Assembly: GCA_026182355.1 (NCBI GenBank)
Contig: JAPFBL010000522.1
Span: forward strand, 62,001 to 126,000
DNA length: 64,000 nucleotides
Origin: Hermatobates lingyangjiaoensis
Lineage: Eukaryota; Arthropoda; Insecta; Hemiptera; Hermatobatidae
Direction of reading: 5' to 3'
Part shown: positions 23,809-35,391 of the stretch, in pieces
Layout of the letters: the number at the start of each line of letters is the position of its first letter
How positions within the stretch are numbered: the first letter of the stretch is position 1
Notes under the pieces: model-generated
The model's database searches: none
Told to the model about the DNA's origin: nothing
What the model saw: the letters and a program-made list of their open reading frames with translations, nothing else
Translations under genes and position numbers: made by a program

Positions 23809-24130
23809 GGACCAGGGTTAGCCTAGTGACTGGCATGCTCGTATTTAGACTGGTAGGTCCCAGGTTCGATGTCACTCTGGTCATCGATTTTTTTCACACA
23901 AAAAATGGAAAAATCCGTTAAGCCGTCCGTCCCAAGCCTGTCCGATATCAGTTATAAAGTTAAAATCCCTCCTCTAAATATACTTGAGTTAGACAAATTT
24001 AGGCTTCTCCATCTGGAATCAATCGGGAGACAATATTCACTTGAGGAATTAATTACCATAACATGATTAATTTTATTGATGTAGTCCTGAAGATGTCTAG
24101 AAATATAGGCGAACGTCGGTTTAAAATGCC
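23809..24130 (+). mobile_element. tRNA-headed SINE ending in a CTGAAGA motif
   Basis: The A box TTAGCCTAGTGACTGG and B box AGGTTCGATGTCAC are followed by the shared core (AAGCCGTCCGTCCCAAGCCT, CCGATATCAG, ATACTTGAGTTAGACAAATT). The end reads GTAGTCCTGAAGATGTCTAG and AAATATAGGCGAACGTCGG, so a copy of the CTGANGA-hairpin motif (24087) follows or terminates the SINE. Confidence 0.72.
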
Positions 24131-24196
24131 TTAAGAATTGATTCACACCGGACCAAACCTTGAGAAAGTGAAATATCATAGAGTATGTGTGGTCCA

Positions 24197-24197
24197 G

Positions 24198-24266
<69 letters not shown>

Positions 24267-24290
24267 ATATTATATATATGTGTGTATGAT
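24197..24290. repeat. (TA)n-(GT)n microsatellite
   Basis: Alternating TA, GT and TA runs. Confidence 0.95.
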
Positions 24291-24299
24291 ATGAAAGAA

Positions 24300-26500
24300 T
24301 ATGAGACTAATTTAAGTCTAGATAAAAGCAGATATGATAACGAAAACATGTTTTTTACGTGCCAATATTATCAAACCCTTTTTTTTCCATGCCAAGAATA
24401 GAGAACTGATATTGTAACATATCTATGATAGGGAGCTTATATTGTAACATATGTCAAGAATAACTGATTTTGTAACAAGCCAAGAATTGAAAATAATTGT
24501 AACATACATTGGATAAAAGAACCCTGAGAGTATTGGGTCTGATAAATTTCAATTTATGCAGATTTCTTTTCAACTTATTTATTGTTTCTAGGTAAATAAA
24601 AATAACCAATAAATTAAATTGATTATCCGTGAGTTTATTCACAGTAAAATTCAATTCAGATATCCAGATTGTTTATTAATGAAAAATTTATAGTAAATAG
24701 TTAATTTGTTTTACTTCAAAAGTTAATTTGAACTAAATGTAACTTTAAAGTGAGAATTATTTTCCCAAAGGAATGATACAATATTCGAGACATCTGTACT
24801 AAATAAAACAAATTTTCAATTTCTCAAAAAAATACAAAAACTTAACAAAATAATTTCTAAAAAAATAATTATTCCACTTTTTATAAATCAAAAATAGTTT
24901 TAATAAAGAAATTAATAAAATTCTTTATAACTTTTTTTTAATTTTAATTTTCAACAAATATGGAAGTCTATTCTTTTAAATTTTTTGTTAGATAGCTTTT
25001 TATTACCAAATTCCTTAATACATTTTTCAGAATCAAGAATTTTAATGTCATATTAAGCATATTAAAAGTATACATTCAGTATATTGAATATTAAATAATT
25101 GTACATTAATGTTTACAATTACACAATTAAAAACAAGCATATTTCATTAAAGGAAAATTGCTCATAAATTGGTTTCACATAGATACATATTTCATTTACT
25201 CCTGTCAAATAACGAATTTTTTTTTTTGCTCAATTTGGATCTCAATATATAAATTTTTAACTTTATTTTATTTGTTGTAAAAGCTTCATTTTTTTTTAAT
25301 TATAAATATGGCAGTGGGAATTTCCACATCTTTACCTTTTTACTGTAATTATTCATGAATTACTATTTCATTTAACTTTTCAATCAGAATTCAGGAAAAA
25401 TAAATTTACTTTTTTTTTTTTATTTTTAAGAATTCTATTATCACAGTCTAACGTTTTAATAAATTAAATTTTTATTTTACTTAAATTAACAGTAAAGAGA
25501 GAACTTCTGAATTACATAGAACATATAATAGGAATATCTGAATTCCCCTAATATTTGTATTAGTCCTAATTGGAATAATTGTATAACATAATGAGTGTTC
25601 TAGATTAAAAGAAAGTTTTGTAAACAAATGCAATATTAACTTTTGTTAATAAACTATATACCTCTCAGTGGTTGACCAAATAATTTAGTTTTATTTAAGC
25701 AAAACGTAAAAAATGGTTGTATTTCGTAATTTTCCAGAGTAACCTTTTTTGTATTGATAGTATTAGTAGTGTTTAAAAAACTTATTGATATATTTTATGA
25801 ATCGTAATTAATGTCTGTAGCTGTGATTAATAAAAAGTATTTAAAAAAAATATTAGAATTATATTTTAGTGATTAAAGAGTAATTGCTCTTTTTGTATTT
25901 TACCGACTATATTATTATTCGTCTAATATTCGTTTTACAAATGTAATTATGTTATAAATATATTGGTAATATAAAAAAAGTTTAATGTAACAAAATAAAT
26001 TTATTGAACGTTATTAGTATACAGATGTAATGTTTATAAAGAAATCGTTATAATTTGAAATGTTTTAATGTACTTAAAATGCATGTAATGTTGTTTGTTA
26101 GATTATAACAAATAAATTATACAAATGTATTTTGCTTGAGTTATTGCAAAATAGTTTGGGTTTCCTTTTCTGTTCCACTAATGCCTCAATGCTAACATAA
26201 AAAGCTTACACGTGCAACATTTTTTATTGTAAACAATTAATGGGTTTATTGTTATTTTATTTTATGATTTCAAATACTTTTTTATATACTCTCAGTTTTT
26301 TTTTATTTACACTACACGGGTTTCATAATACAAATACTGATTGGATTGTCCAGGTGCGAATAACTGTGGACGGAATTAGAGGGTATTTAAACCCATATCC
26401 TAAAAATGTATTTATATTTTGAGTGCCCAATTTCTAAAAATTACGTTGTTATCGTCAGGAGAAGGAGTGGTGTATTTTAGAGGGCGTAGTCATCTCTTAC
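24300..26500. other. extremely AT-rich stretch, no gene seen
   Basis: Only short, low-complexity frames. A short repeated phrase (TTGTAACATAT) occurs at 24412-24455. Confidence 0.5.
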
Positions 26501-26513
26501 GTTATATATATAT

Positions 26514-26705
26514 ATGATCAATGATCAAACCACAACAAGAAATGGGAAAACAAGACTAAGATCTTTCAACCGTAACAAGCGGTCTTCGTCAGAGTCAAAA
26601 ACCCAACTGTTGGGGTTTTATCTCTGACGAAGACCGCTTGTTACGGTTGAAAGATCTTAGTCTTGTTTTCCCATTTCTTATTGTGGTTTGATCATTGATT
26701 GTTAT
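26514..26705. repeat. palindrome, family C, arms about 92 bp
   Basis: Arms from ATGATCAAACCACAACAAG to GTCTTCGTCAGAG, with the inverse CTCTGACGAAGACCGC onward. The centre lies around 26608. The motif is CTGACGA, ACCG/CGGT stem, TGAAAG. Flanked by (TA)n on both sides (26505 and 26731). Confidence 0.92.
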
Positions 26706-26747
26706 TTCACGTGTTTATGTGAAATCTTTATATATATATATATATAC

Positions 26748-26911
26748 ACGAGTTCAAAATCGAAGAAGAGTAACACACAGAGTAGAGAAACATGCTTACA
26801 AAACTGAGATTATATAGAATTTCTCATATATTATCATATATTTCTATATTATTATATAGAAATGTGTTTCTTTACTCTGTGTGTTACTCTTCTTCGATTT
26901 TGAACTCGTAT
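26748..26911. repeat. inverted repeat, family B, arms about 46 bp
   Basis: ACGAGTTCAAAATCGAAGAA to GAGAAACA and its inverse flank an AT-rich loop. The outer boundary is a (TA)n tract. Confidence 0.88.
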
Positions 26912-26999
26912 TGTATCCAGATTGGATCGTCTTTCCGGTTTATTCAATTAATATATATAAATATTGGTAAAAGTATTGACCGTGAAGTAGAAACAAAAT

Positions 27000-27200
27000 A
27001 AAATTTTATCAGAACTCGTTCAGTTCTTCAGGTTGAAATTAAACTCTCATTTCCAACGTTTCGGTTTTATTTAAAAAAGTATTTTTTATTTATTTAAAAG
27101 TTGTTTTTATTAAAACAACTTTATTTAAAATAAAAACCGAAACGTTGACTATGATAGTTTAATTTGAACTTGAAGAACTGACCAATTCCTAATAAAATTT
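27000..27200. repeat. inverted repeat, family D
   Basis: AAAATTTTATCAGAACTCG, TCTTCAGGTTGAAATTAAAC and CCAACGTTTCGGTTTTATTT are mirrored by AAATAAAAACCGAAACGTTG to AATAAAATTTTATTTTG. (TA)n follows at 27208-27235. Confidence 0.85.
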
Positions 27201-28019
27201 TATTTTGTGTATATATATATATATATATATATATTATTGAAAATGACACCGAACTTAGCTGATACTTGTTTCTTAACAAGCTTGTTAATTTTTCTAAATA
27301 GCATTTTCGTTATTTCGTCTACACAATAAAGTACCCCTATAGTTGACATGTTTGGATTGATCAGCATTCATCTTCAGGACGTGAATAACTACTTCAGTAT
27401 ATTTTCTGGTTTATTGGTTTAGTATATATGCAAAGTAAAGACAGTGGGGGTTGTTTTTCTTCTAGTTTATGATAAGGTGGTTGTTAATCCTGTGGGGTGA
27501 GTGGCCTCTCGGACTCAGTTACAACTTAAAAGGTTTTCTGGATACCCTTGTGAATTAAATAGCTTTAAAAGTTGTTACAATTTTCGATCTGAATATTAAA
27601 GAATTGTTTCAGTTTTTGAATTAATATAGTTTCTAAAATTTTCCGTTTATGGAATTATGAAATTACGAGAGTGTTATTTAGAAAAATTTAGAAGCTTGTT
27701 ATGAAAAGGTATCATCTCAGTTTTGGTGTCATTTTCAACTATGTATGTGTTAAAGAAAAACTGCTACCAACATTTACAAATATATATATAATTTGGTAGC
27801 AGATCTTCTTGAATATATACATTATTAAAGATATAACCGTACTTTGACAATATGATGAGTGGTAAACCGTTGAAACATGTGTATTGGAAGTGCGAGTATA
27901 TTTTATAATCGAAAGGAATATTGAAAAGCTGATGAAAAAAGAAGTGTCAGGCAAGTACAGTTATATCTTTTGTACAGTTATATATATAAACTTTTGTGAT
28001 TATATATATACAAAACTAA

Positions 28020-28112
28020 AGTTTATCGGGACTAGGTCAGTTCTTCAGGTTCAAATTAAACTCTCATTGCCAACGTTTCGGTCTTTATTTAAAATCTTTT
28101 TCATAGGCAGAA
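28020..28112 (-). repeat. single family D arm
   Basis: TCAGTTCTTCAGGTTCAAAT, TTGCCAACGTTTCGGTC and CTTTTTCATAGGCAGAA match the family D arms of 4201-4578, without a mirrored partner nearby. Confidence 0.8.
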
Positions 28113-28196
28113 CTATAAATTTTGAAACAGAAAAACTAAGTATTACATTACAAATTATTTTACAAAGAAAAATAGTATGTGAATTTTAACAACAAC

Positions 28197-28257
28197 TGTA
28201 GTCTGAATGAACACGTGACAATGAACAGTTCAGTGTCACGTGTTCATTCAGACTACA
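28197..28257. repeat. 24-bp-arm hairpin
   Basis: TGTAGTCTGAATGAACACG(TGACA) and its exact inverse flank a 13-nt loop. Stem-loop of high stability in otherwise AT-rich DNA. Confidence 0.9.
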
Positions 28258-28350
28258 TGAATTTTGAATTTGAATTAAAATATTCAAATATTTTAATGTA
28301 TTTATGCAAACATTTGAATATATTCAAATGTATCATCGATTTTACAACAG

Positions 28351-28512
28351 GGTCACAAAGTGATTAATGATTAATTAATAAATTATTAAGAGCCATAGTA
28401 ATTAATTAGGGACACATATTGATTAATGATTAATTAATAAATTATTGGGAACCATAGTGATTAATTGGGGTCACATAGTGATTAATGATTAATTAATAAA
28501 TTATTAGGAACT
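28351..28512. repeat. 59-bp tandem repeat, 2.75 copies
   Basis: Units start at 28351, 28410 and 28469 with GGTCACA or GGACACA and contain GATTAATGATTAATTAATAA. Confidence 0.9.
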
Positions 28513-28633
28513 ACAATATATTTTCCAAAAAAAACTTCTCATTCAGTGAATTTATATATAAAGAAATGATTCGTGCAGAATTTTTATCAAACCAAATGTC
28601 AATTAAAAAATCTAATATTAAAAACATTGTGTT

Positions 28634-28895
28634 TTTTACTTTACTATAAGTAAAGTAATGTGATCGTGAAAAAATTCGATCTCGAGATTTTGACGGAATT
28701 ATATGTTTTGGGGTCCCAAAAGTCGTTTTATGGAGTTTTTTCGATGATGTATGTGTGGGTGGGTGAGTGTGTTAGCATTGCTTGTTACCACGCTACGGCC
28801 CAGAATCTTTGATGGATCAAGTTGATATTTTACACAAAAATGGGCCCTATAGTGTAGATGGTCCCTATTGTTTGGGAAGAATTATGCATGACGGG
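28634..28895 (+). mobile_element. 5' fragment of Helentron-like element between direct repeats
   Basis: Starts TTTTACTTTACTATAAGTAA and follows the family as far as AATTATGCATGACGGG. It is bracketed by an identical 23-bp sequence (28608-28630 and 28896-28918, AAATCTAATATT...CATTGT). That looks like a target duplication or a tandem rearrangement. The 3' hairpin end is absent. Confidence 0.75.
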
Positions 28896-29629
28896 AAATC
28901 TAATATTAAAAACATTGTATTTTTTTTTATTTTGATCTCGAAGTTTTTTCCAGTTTCAATAAATTTGAAAATATTATAAACAAGGTTTGATCTTCGTATA
29001 CAAAATTCATTAGTTTGGCATGGATTTGTTTTTTATATAAAGATTATTACAAATAATAATAATAATTATAGAAAAGAGCAATAACCATGTTATAACTTGC
29101 TAAAACTATTAAATTCTTTATTTCATGTAGACTGAGGTTTGGTCTAAGGTTTGAAATTATTTAAACTGGACCAAAAGTACAGAACAAAATGAAAGAACAC
29201 TGAAAAATATATTAGTATGGAAATAGGCTACCTTTAAATATTAAATGTATAAAGAAATATATTTAATTAACTATTTTGATGACAAGACCATCGAAATATA
29301 TTTCTGAGAGCTATTTTTGAAAATCCTAGTTTAATTAACACTAGATTGCTTAAGTAAGACATTTTGACTGTTTTTTCGATTTCAATTAGAATAAAATTCT
29401 GTATTCAGATTCAGACACAGATTCTTGGAATTTTCCAATTGATTAATTTTTTTATTGTTAAATATATATTAAAAAATAACTTGTTTTACAACTCTAAACA
29501 ATTAAAACATAATAAAAATTAATTTTTAACAAATTTCTTTACACATTATTTGTTCTTTCACAATGCAGTTATTTTGACTTCTTTGGAGCAAATACATACT
29601 TGGGGTGTGTACTAATTTTGTACTAATGT

Positions 29630-29705
29630 ACTAAGCCGTCGGTCCCGAGCCTGTATGAAATCAGGTACTCTACATTTCTTAGGTATTAGAAATGTCGTAG
29701 GAAAA
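29630..29705 (+). mobile_element. SINE core fragment
   Basis: AAGCCGTCGGTCCCGAGCCT, ATGAAATCAGGTACTC and AGAAATGTCG match the shared SINE core. The tRNA head is missing. Confidence 0.6.
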
Positions 29706-30085
29706 ATAACTCGTAACGTTTTAGCTCATAAACTGTCTTGTGTGAGCCACTGATGTCAGATTATCCATCTGGTAGAGCACATTGAGATTTTTTTTATCTG
29801 TGACTCTGATTCCTGAAGGGAATATTGGAGATCCCTAATAATTCTATACTAGAGTCTGAAATTTTGTCTAACACAAGTGTATTTATAGTGGGAATCTTTA
29901 ACGAGTACCTGACATCGTACAGGCTCGAGACCGATGGCTCAACGTCCTCTCTGAGGGAGGATCTAAGCAGATTATTTTAACATATCGCGGGACGAAATCG
30001 AGGATTGGAGTAAAATTCGAACCGAGATGAATCAGTCGACAGGCAAGCAAGCAAGCTACTGGTCTATCTGTTCCTTCCATTGAAG
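29706..30085 (-). mobile_element. tRNA-headed SINE, minus strand
   Basis: On the minus strand the head has an A-box-like GTAGCTTGCTTGCTTGCC and B box CGGTTCGAATTT (from 30020). It is followed by the core GAGCCATCGGTCTCGAGCCT, GTACGATGTCAGGTACTCG, TTAAAGATT and AATACACTTGTGTTAGAC. Opposite in orientation to the fragment just upstream. Confidence 0.75.
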
Positions 30086-30499
30086 CTTATTTGGGTACAC
30101 TCTGTATTTTGTCTTCAGAGATCACTAGAATATAGATTCAGAACCAAACTAATTGAAGCAATGAAGACAACTTAGTTGGTAAGATGATTTATGTTTTTAC
30201 TAAATGGTTAAATAGAAAAAAAAATTAAGAAACATAGGAATAAACAGAAAGTAAATATAAGAAATAATAAAAACTAATAAAAGTTTAATAAATACAAAGG
30301 AAAATAATGAGTGTGCAAATCACAATTATCTTGTGCGCATCACAACTTTTGTGAAGAAAAATTTAGTAAAAACCGCCCATGACTTCGAAATACTCTTTAG
30401 TCATATATTGGGATCTACTGAGCTACTAATGATAATTGAGGCAATTATATTTTTAAATATTCTGGAGAAAATGAAAGTATAGTAAAATTTCATAACATA

Positions 30500-31610
30500 T
30501 ATTATAAAGGTAATGTGAATTATAAGGATTATGTAAGGAAAAATCGATTTTGGTATTATGTCTGATTTCCATGTTTTTGAAATCCTCCGAGTACACTTTT
30601 AGTATTTTTAGGATGTCGTATGGATGTGTGTAGAGAAAAGTGTTTAATCACTCTGCATGTCACACCGTTTGTCAACATTTTAAGACATTTACTTTATATA
30701 TATTCGTTTGTGTGGAAACATGCCATATTTTTAGGGGGGATAATATTATTTCGAAGGAATGGTACTTTATATTGAATAGTAATTTTTTTTTGCTTTTCGT
30801 TATTCTGTATACTTGAAATTTTACATTTATTATTGTCTTTATGTTTTTAGCCTACTATGATAAAGTTCATAACTTTTTGGTTCTTGCAATACAAGCAAAT
30901 AGGATAACTATTGTATTAAGTTCTTTAATATCTAAAAAAAGTTTATCTTTATGATTTGTTTACCTATATCGTATGAAATTTCATATTCAAACTATCTGAG
31001 ATTAATATAAGTAATTTTTAGAAGTAAACTTCTTTTTGATTTTGAATAATCATCAATACCTTTATCAATAGTATATTAAGGTATTAATTTAAAAAAGTAC
31101 ATAATTCACATCATTTCAGATAAATAGTACGTTCATAATTTGAAATAAAATGAAATAGTTATTTGCAGTTTATTTATTGTTTTTTTATTTCTCTCAAATG
31201 ACAACCAAAACTAGTTTTTACATTATTATCAATGATTACACTCTGCTTCACTCATTGGTAATCCATCGAATGTCATCGTTCAATTATTTCATTGCATTTA
31301 GTGATTTGATTAATAATATTTTTTAATGAGTGTTACAAATCTAACTTATCAATTATGGTCCCTGTCTAGCTTTATGATTAATTATGCTGAATCATAGAAT
31401 TGAAATGAATACTAAAATTACCTGCTTTATTAGATTATTAAATCAGTGAAACATGCCTTTCTAACGTTCTTTAATTGTAGTAATCAACGGTGAGGTTCCC
31501 ATTATAATTGAAAAATGTAGTTACAGCATTAAAAAAAGCAATTAAAGTGATTGCTCAGTATTGCTGATAGTGGTTGTATTTACTGTAAAATTGAGTGTAA
31601 ACCACTCCAT
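30500..31610 (+). mobile_element. possible ancient Helentron-like copy
   Basis: Near 30536-30660, AATCGATTTTGGTATTATG, TCCATGTTTTTGA and a GGATGTCGTATGGATGTGTG stretch resemble the family's 5' region. At 31581-31607, TACTGTAAAATTGAGTG and the stem GAGTG/CACTC match the family's 3' end. Whether they belong to one copy is an inference from order and spacing. Confidence 0.4.
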
Positions 31611-31694
31611 ATTAATTTTATTTTAATTTATTATTTTAATATTAAATTTTTTTTTTATTTTTTGGAATAAAGAAGTGAATGCCTGTTTGAATAG

Positions 31695-31892
31695 GTTTGC
31701 TTGGGAGAATCAAAAGCAGTGAAGAAATCATGCTCTGTCGGCAGCTTGCAAATGAGTTCAACTTCTTGTTGTTCTGCTACTAAACGACCACGTCATCCTC
31801 TCTTACCAAGAAATATTGAAAAGAAGAAGAAAAAGAACAAAACTACTGACACTCGTCCTGAGCACAGAAGAAAGAAGTTAAGACCTACCTGA
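31695..31892 (+). CDS. AGBL5: candidate terminal exon of the CCP5/AGBL5-like gene
   Basis: An acceptor-like TTTGAATAG is followed by 65 codons in phase 0 and a TGA. Phase 0 is exactly what exon 6 needs, so the visible coding sequence would total 1230 nt with one uninterrupted frame. The peptide starts VCLGESKAVKKSCSVGSLQM, then a cysteine/serine stretch, then RPRHPLLPRN and a very lysine/arginine-rich tail. CCP5 proteins have poorly conserved, basic, serine-rich C-terminal tails, so similarity cannot decide the matter. The acceptor has a poor pyrimidine tract, and further exons may lie between. It could also be the last exon of another gene. Confidence 0.55.
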   Translation, partial: VCLGESKAVKKSCSVGSLQMSSTSCCSATKRPRHPLLPRNIEKKKKKNKTTDTRPEHRRKKLRPT

Positions 31893-31985
31893 CTTAAAAC
31901 AACTTGCAAGCCAGCCGAACAACACGACCAGTCAATATCACATTTCGTATTTAAATAAACAAATTTTCAAAAGTATATTCCTTAT
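31893..31985 (+). promoter_or_regulatory. putative 3' UTR with AATAAA polyadenylation signal
   Basis: After the TGA at 31890-31892 there is a short, non-repetitive segment with a canonical AATAAA at 31954-31959. The spacing (about 60 nt after the stop) suits a compact 3' UTR. In such AT-rich DNA the hexamer also occurs by chance. Confidence 0.4.
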
Positions 31986-32375
31986 TCAACAGTATTTTTT
32001 TACTAAAAGAAAAAAATATGATGTTCTCTTATAAATACAATTTATCATTAGTGCCACTTAGGAATACCTAAACTACATAAACTGGCATTTATTGTCGGTT
32101 AATTTAATACAGATTACGATGCATTTAACTTTTTAATGCATAATAAAAGTATGAAGACCATTTTTCATATTCATACATGTTAAAACATATTTACTGAGTA
32201 CAAATTGTCCCAAGGTGTGATCTTCCTTAGTATAAACACATTGTATACTGTGGTCAAACCAACTACGTCAAAAGGTTTTCTATGTTAGTCCTAATTGTAG
32301 TTGTAAATTTTTTGTACTGACATTGTTATGGTGTTTCACTAAACCCTACCAAATATTTTTTTTTTGTTTTTGCTT

Positions 32376-32762
32376 TAGTGTAGGAATCTTCAACCTTTTT
32401 ACGACCGAAGACCACATCAAGAAATTTTTATAGTCTGAAGGTAATGAATCATCAATTAAATAAACGATGTGTTTGCCTGCTTTAGGCTTAAGACATTTTA
32501 AAAGTAAGATTGTTTATTTAAAAAGTTAATTTAATTTTACAATTTAAAATGATAATTGTGTGATAACTTTTGTGTTTTTTTTTTATTCTGTGGTGATAGA
32601 TGCATCAATAAATGCATCGGTTGTTGTTTTTTATTCGTGCTGCTAAAACCTATAAAACCAGTGTTTTGCAATGAATTTTAAAAAAACCTTCGCTATCCGC
32701 AGAAAAGGTTAGTATTTCTTGAGTCTTCTTCCTTCTAGACCGGAGGTTGATTAACCTTTGAG
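32376..32762. mobile_element. possible hAT remnant
   Basis: TAGGAATCTTCAACCTTTTT and ACGACCGAAGACCACAT at the left, and GACCGGAGGTTGATTAACC with GAGGGCCG at the right, resemble hAT ends of the 'TTCAACCTTTTT ... GGGCC' type. The TIRs are weak and no TSD is evident. Confidence 0.35.
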
Positions 32763-33024
32763 GGCCGTATTAAAAAAAAATCACTTTTTAAAAAAATTGC
32801 AAATTGCTCTTTTTAAATAATTGATTTTTGGAAATAAATCTTTCATTGCCATATTTATTAATCTTTGCCTTTATTGTTGTTTTAGGAGTGGTAGTGGGAC
32901 TTATTTCATATTTGGTGTGAGCTGCATTACGAAAAGTTAATTCTTTATCGGGAGTATCTATTATACCTACTCAAGTTTATTTAGGGTAGCGATGTTTAAA
33001 GACCCTATGTTGATATATCAATTT

Positions 33025-33195
33025 ACTGACATCGTACAGGCTCGGGACCAATAGCACTAAAATCTCTCCGTGTGACAGCGTGTTCAAGTTGTGCCGAATT
33101 TCCCAAATAAAAAAAAAACCAATGTTGTGTAATAACCAAGATTTGAACCTCAACCATTTGGCTCCAACATCAGCACGGCACGTTAGCCGCTCAAT
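33025..33195 (-). mobile_element. tRNA-headed SINE, minus strand
   Basis: Minus strand: GAGCGGCTAACGTGCCGTGC (A-box region), TTGAGGTTCAAATCTTGG (B box), an A/T spacer, then GCTATTGGTCCCGAGCCT and GTACGATGTCAG (core). It ends abruptly after the core. Confidence 0.75.
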
Positions 33196-34760
33196 TTTAC
33201 TGAAAACTGGTTTTAATTATTACCAACCAAGTTTATGTAAGTAAACTCACTTGTGAATTATTATTTTAATTAGTATGGAGTGCAACTCTTAGAAACAGTG
33301 GCACTTATATGAATTTTTGCTTCTCTCTGGTCTAGACGGTTTCACTACTTCTCCTTGAAACACTATTCTTTCTCAAACAATACTGAATTGTTTCATTTTC
33401 ACGATTCCTATTCAAAATTGTTGAAGAAGGAGTAGAACTTACAATTTTGGCGAGAAGATCCGTTCGGAATTTTTATGTATACTACATTCTGAATATCCTC
33501 TCAGTTGTAAATGTTAAAATTATGGATCGGCGACTCAATCGTCAGAAGGGTCTTTGGTTGAAGTCCCCCCTACTTTAGTAAAAGGTTTTTACTCCTTCTT
33601 TTTAACCAAATTTGTTTTTGTACTGAAGCAGTAGATATTTTTTGCTTCAAAATGAAAACTCCATTGTGTTCAAGTGGACTTTCTTGTTCTAATTATATCG
33701 TAGATTTTTATGTACGTAAAATATTCTTATTAGGTTTAAGGAAATAGTTTCTCCTATTAAAAATGGAGATTTATTTAATGTTCCTTGAATATAGATTTCT
33801 AATAGTTTTTGTTTTGCTTGTTGTTTCTGCACTCCTGTGCCATTTTGTTACCTGCTTTTTTTTTTAAATTTTTTGTCTTGTTATTTGTTTTTTGCTTATT
33901 GTTTAAGAGTTTTAGGTGCTTTTAAGAATAGTCGATTTGGATATTTTTTACTTAACCCTTCTTCATATTTTGAGAGTCAGAATTTGAGGACATTTTATAA
34001 AAATGAAAATGAGATTTTCTTTCTTGAAATGATATAAAATAAATTTTTTGTTAATTCTCTAATAAGGGGAAAACAATAAATAAATGTTTGACTAAAATAA
34101 ATATATTTTGTTTCCAGAAAAATTACTTGATATTTAACTAAATATCTTTGATTTTATTTAACTGTATAAGGTTGTTAGCACTGGAAGGTTACTGAAGCAC
34201 CGTAAGGCCTGTCTTGTCCTCGTAGCTCGTCATACAGAGGGACTGTTCTTCTTCAGGAGTCTATTCAAGACTCAGAGCACAGTGAACTCTTGAAGATGTA
34301 TAGCACCGATGTTAGTTGAACGATGAGGACAATGCGCATGATATGATCGTTGATTTTCCAGTAATCTTCTAAGCTTAGTCAGCAGTTTTTACATTCTCTT
34401 ATCATTTATCAATTTCATCGCCTTCTTCCAACAATATCTCTTGTTAATATATATTGATTTTTCTAAATATTAATAAATATTTCTATATTTTTAAATGGAT
34501 CTCTTCATGAAAAATTGTTATTTGTGTCCATTGTTATTTATTTTAACAGTAGCCGTTTAAAACAGCATAAAAAGTAAACAATATTTGTATCTATCCAGCT
34601 TAGGTGTTATTGAATACAATAAACAAAAATAATAAAATTAAAAACAAATACAGAAGAATTCGTAAATATAATTCCTAATTTTGCAGTATTTTCTTTTTAA
34701 TAACTTTTCGTAATATAATCATGGTTCTGATGCGATTGATATTGATATTTTTCGCTTACA

Positions 34761-35391
34761 ACACTGGCCAACACATTTGTTTTGGTGCCTAAGTTTTTAA
34801 GCTCATTTAGATTAATTTAGGACTGCTGATTCCGAAAATTATACTAATTTTTTCACATCAGGTCAAGTTATTGAGACGTTTACTATTTCATACCTTTTTT
34901 ACTTTAAAATTAGATGTATTTCTAAATACATACTAGCGTCATAATTACAATTGTAAGTTTTTATTGTGATCTATGTTAAATAATTATGACATCACAAACC
35001 TTAATGATTTTACTTGCGTTGCAGATTTATAGAATAAAAATTAAGTATGGTTACATTCTCTTCTAGATGACATTCCTTAAACAAACCAAATGTGTTTTGC
35101 TATATTTGCGGGGAATATACGTTGAAATCCAAATGTATTGCATACGAATTGCAAATATTTTGGTGTGAATAATGAATATATAGCTTAAAGTTCAATAAAA
35201 ATATTGTTTCTTCGATTTGCCTGTCATTATTGTAGCTATAACCTTCATAGAGAGAGAGGTATGCCATAGCTGAAAAACTATACCTGATAGAGAAAAAGCG
35301 ATAACAGTTCTGGATCAGCGCCCTTAAATTAGGCAAAAACAGTTAAAACATCTTAGGCACAATGACAAAATGTTTGTTTGTTGGCCAGTGT
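34761..35391. mobile_element. TIR DNA transposon, GGTGCC-ended family, copy 2
   Basis: Begins ACACTGGCCAACACATTTG and GGTGCCTAAG. It ends with the inverse (CTTAGGCAC, then TTGGCCAGTGT). The imperfect TIRs span about 40 bp. The interior aligns with 984-1602. No transposase frame. The target-site duplication is not clear, so the superfamily is left open. Confidence 0.72.

Noticed and set aside
28351..28512. CRISPR-like array
   Set aside because: Repeats are 59 bp with no unique spacers, in a eukaryotic intron. It is a simple tandem repeat.
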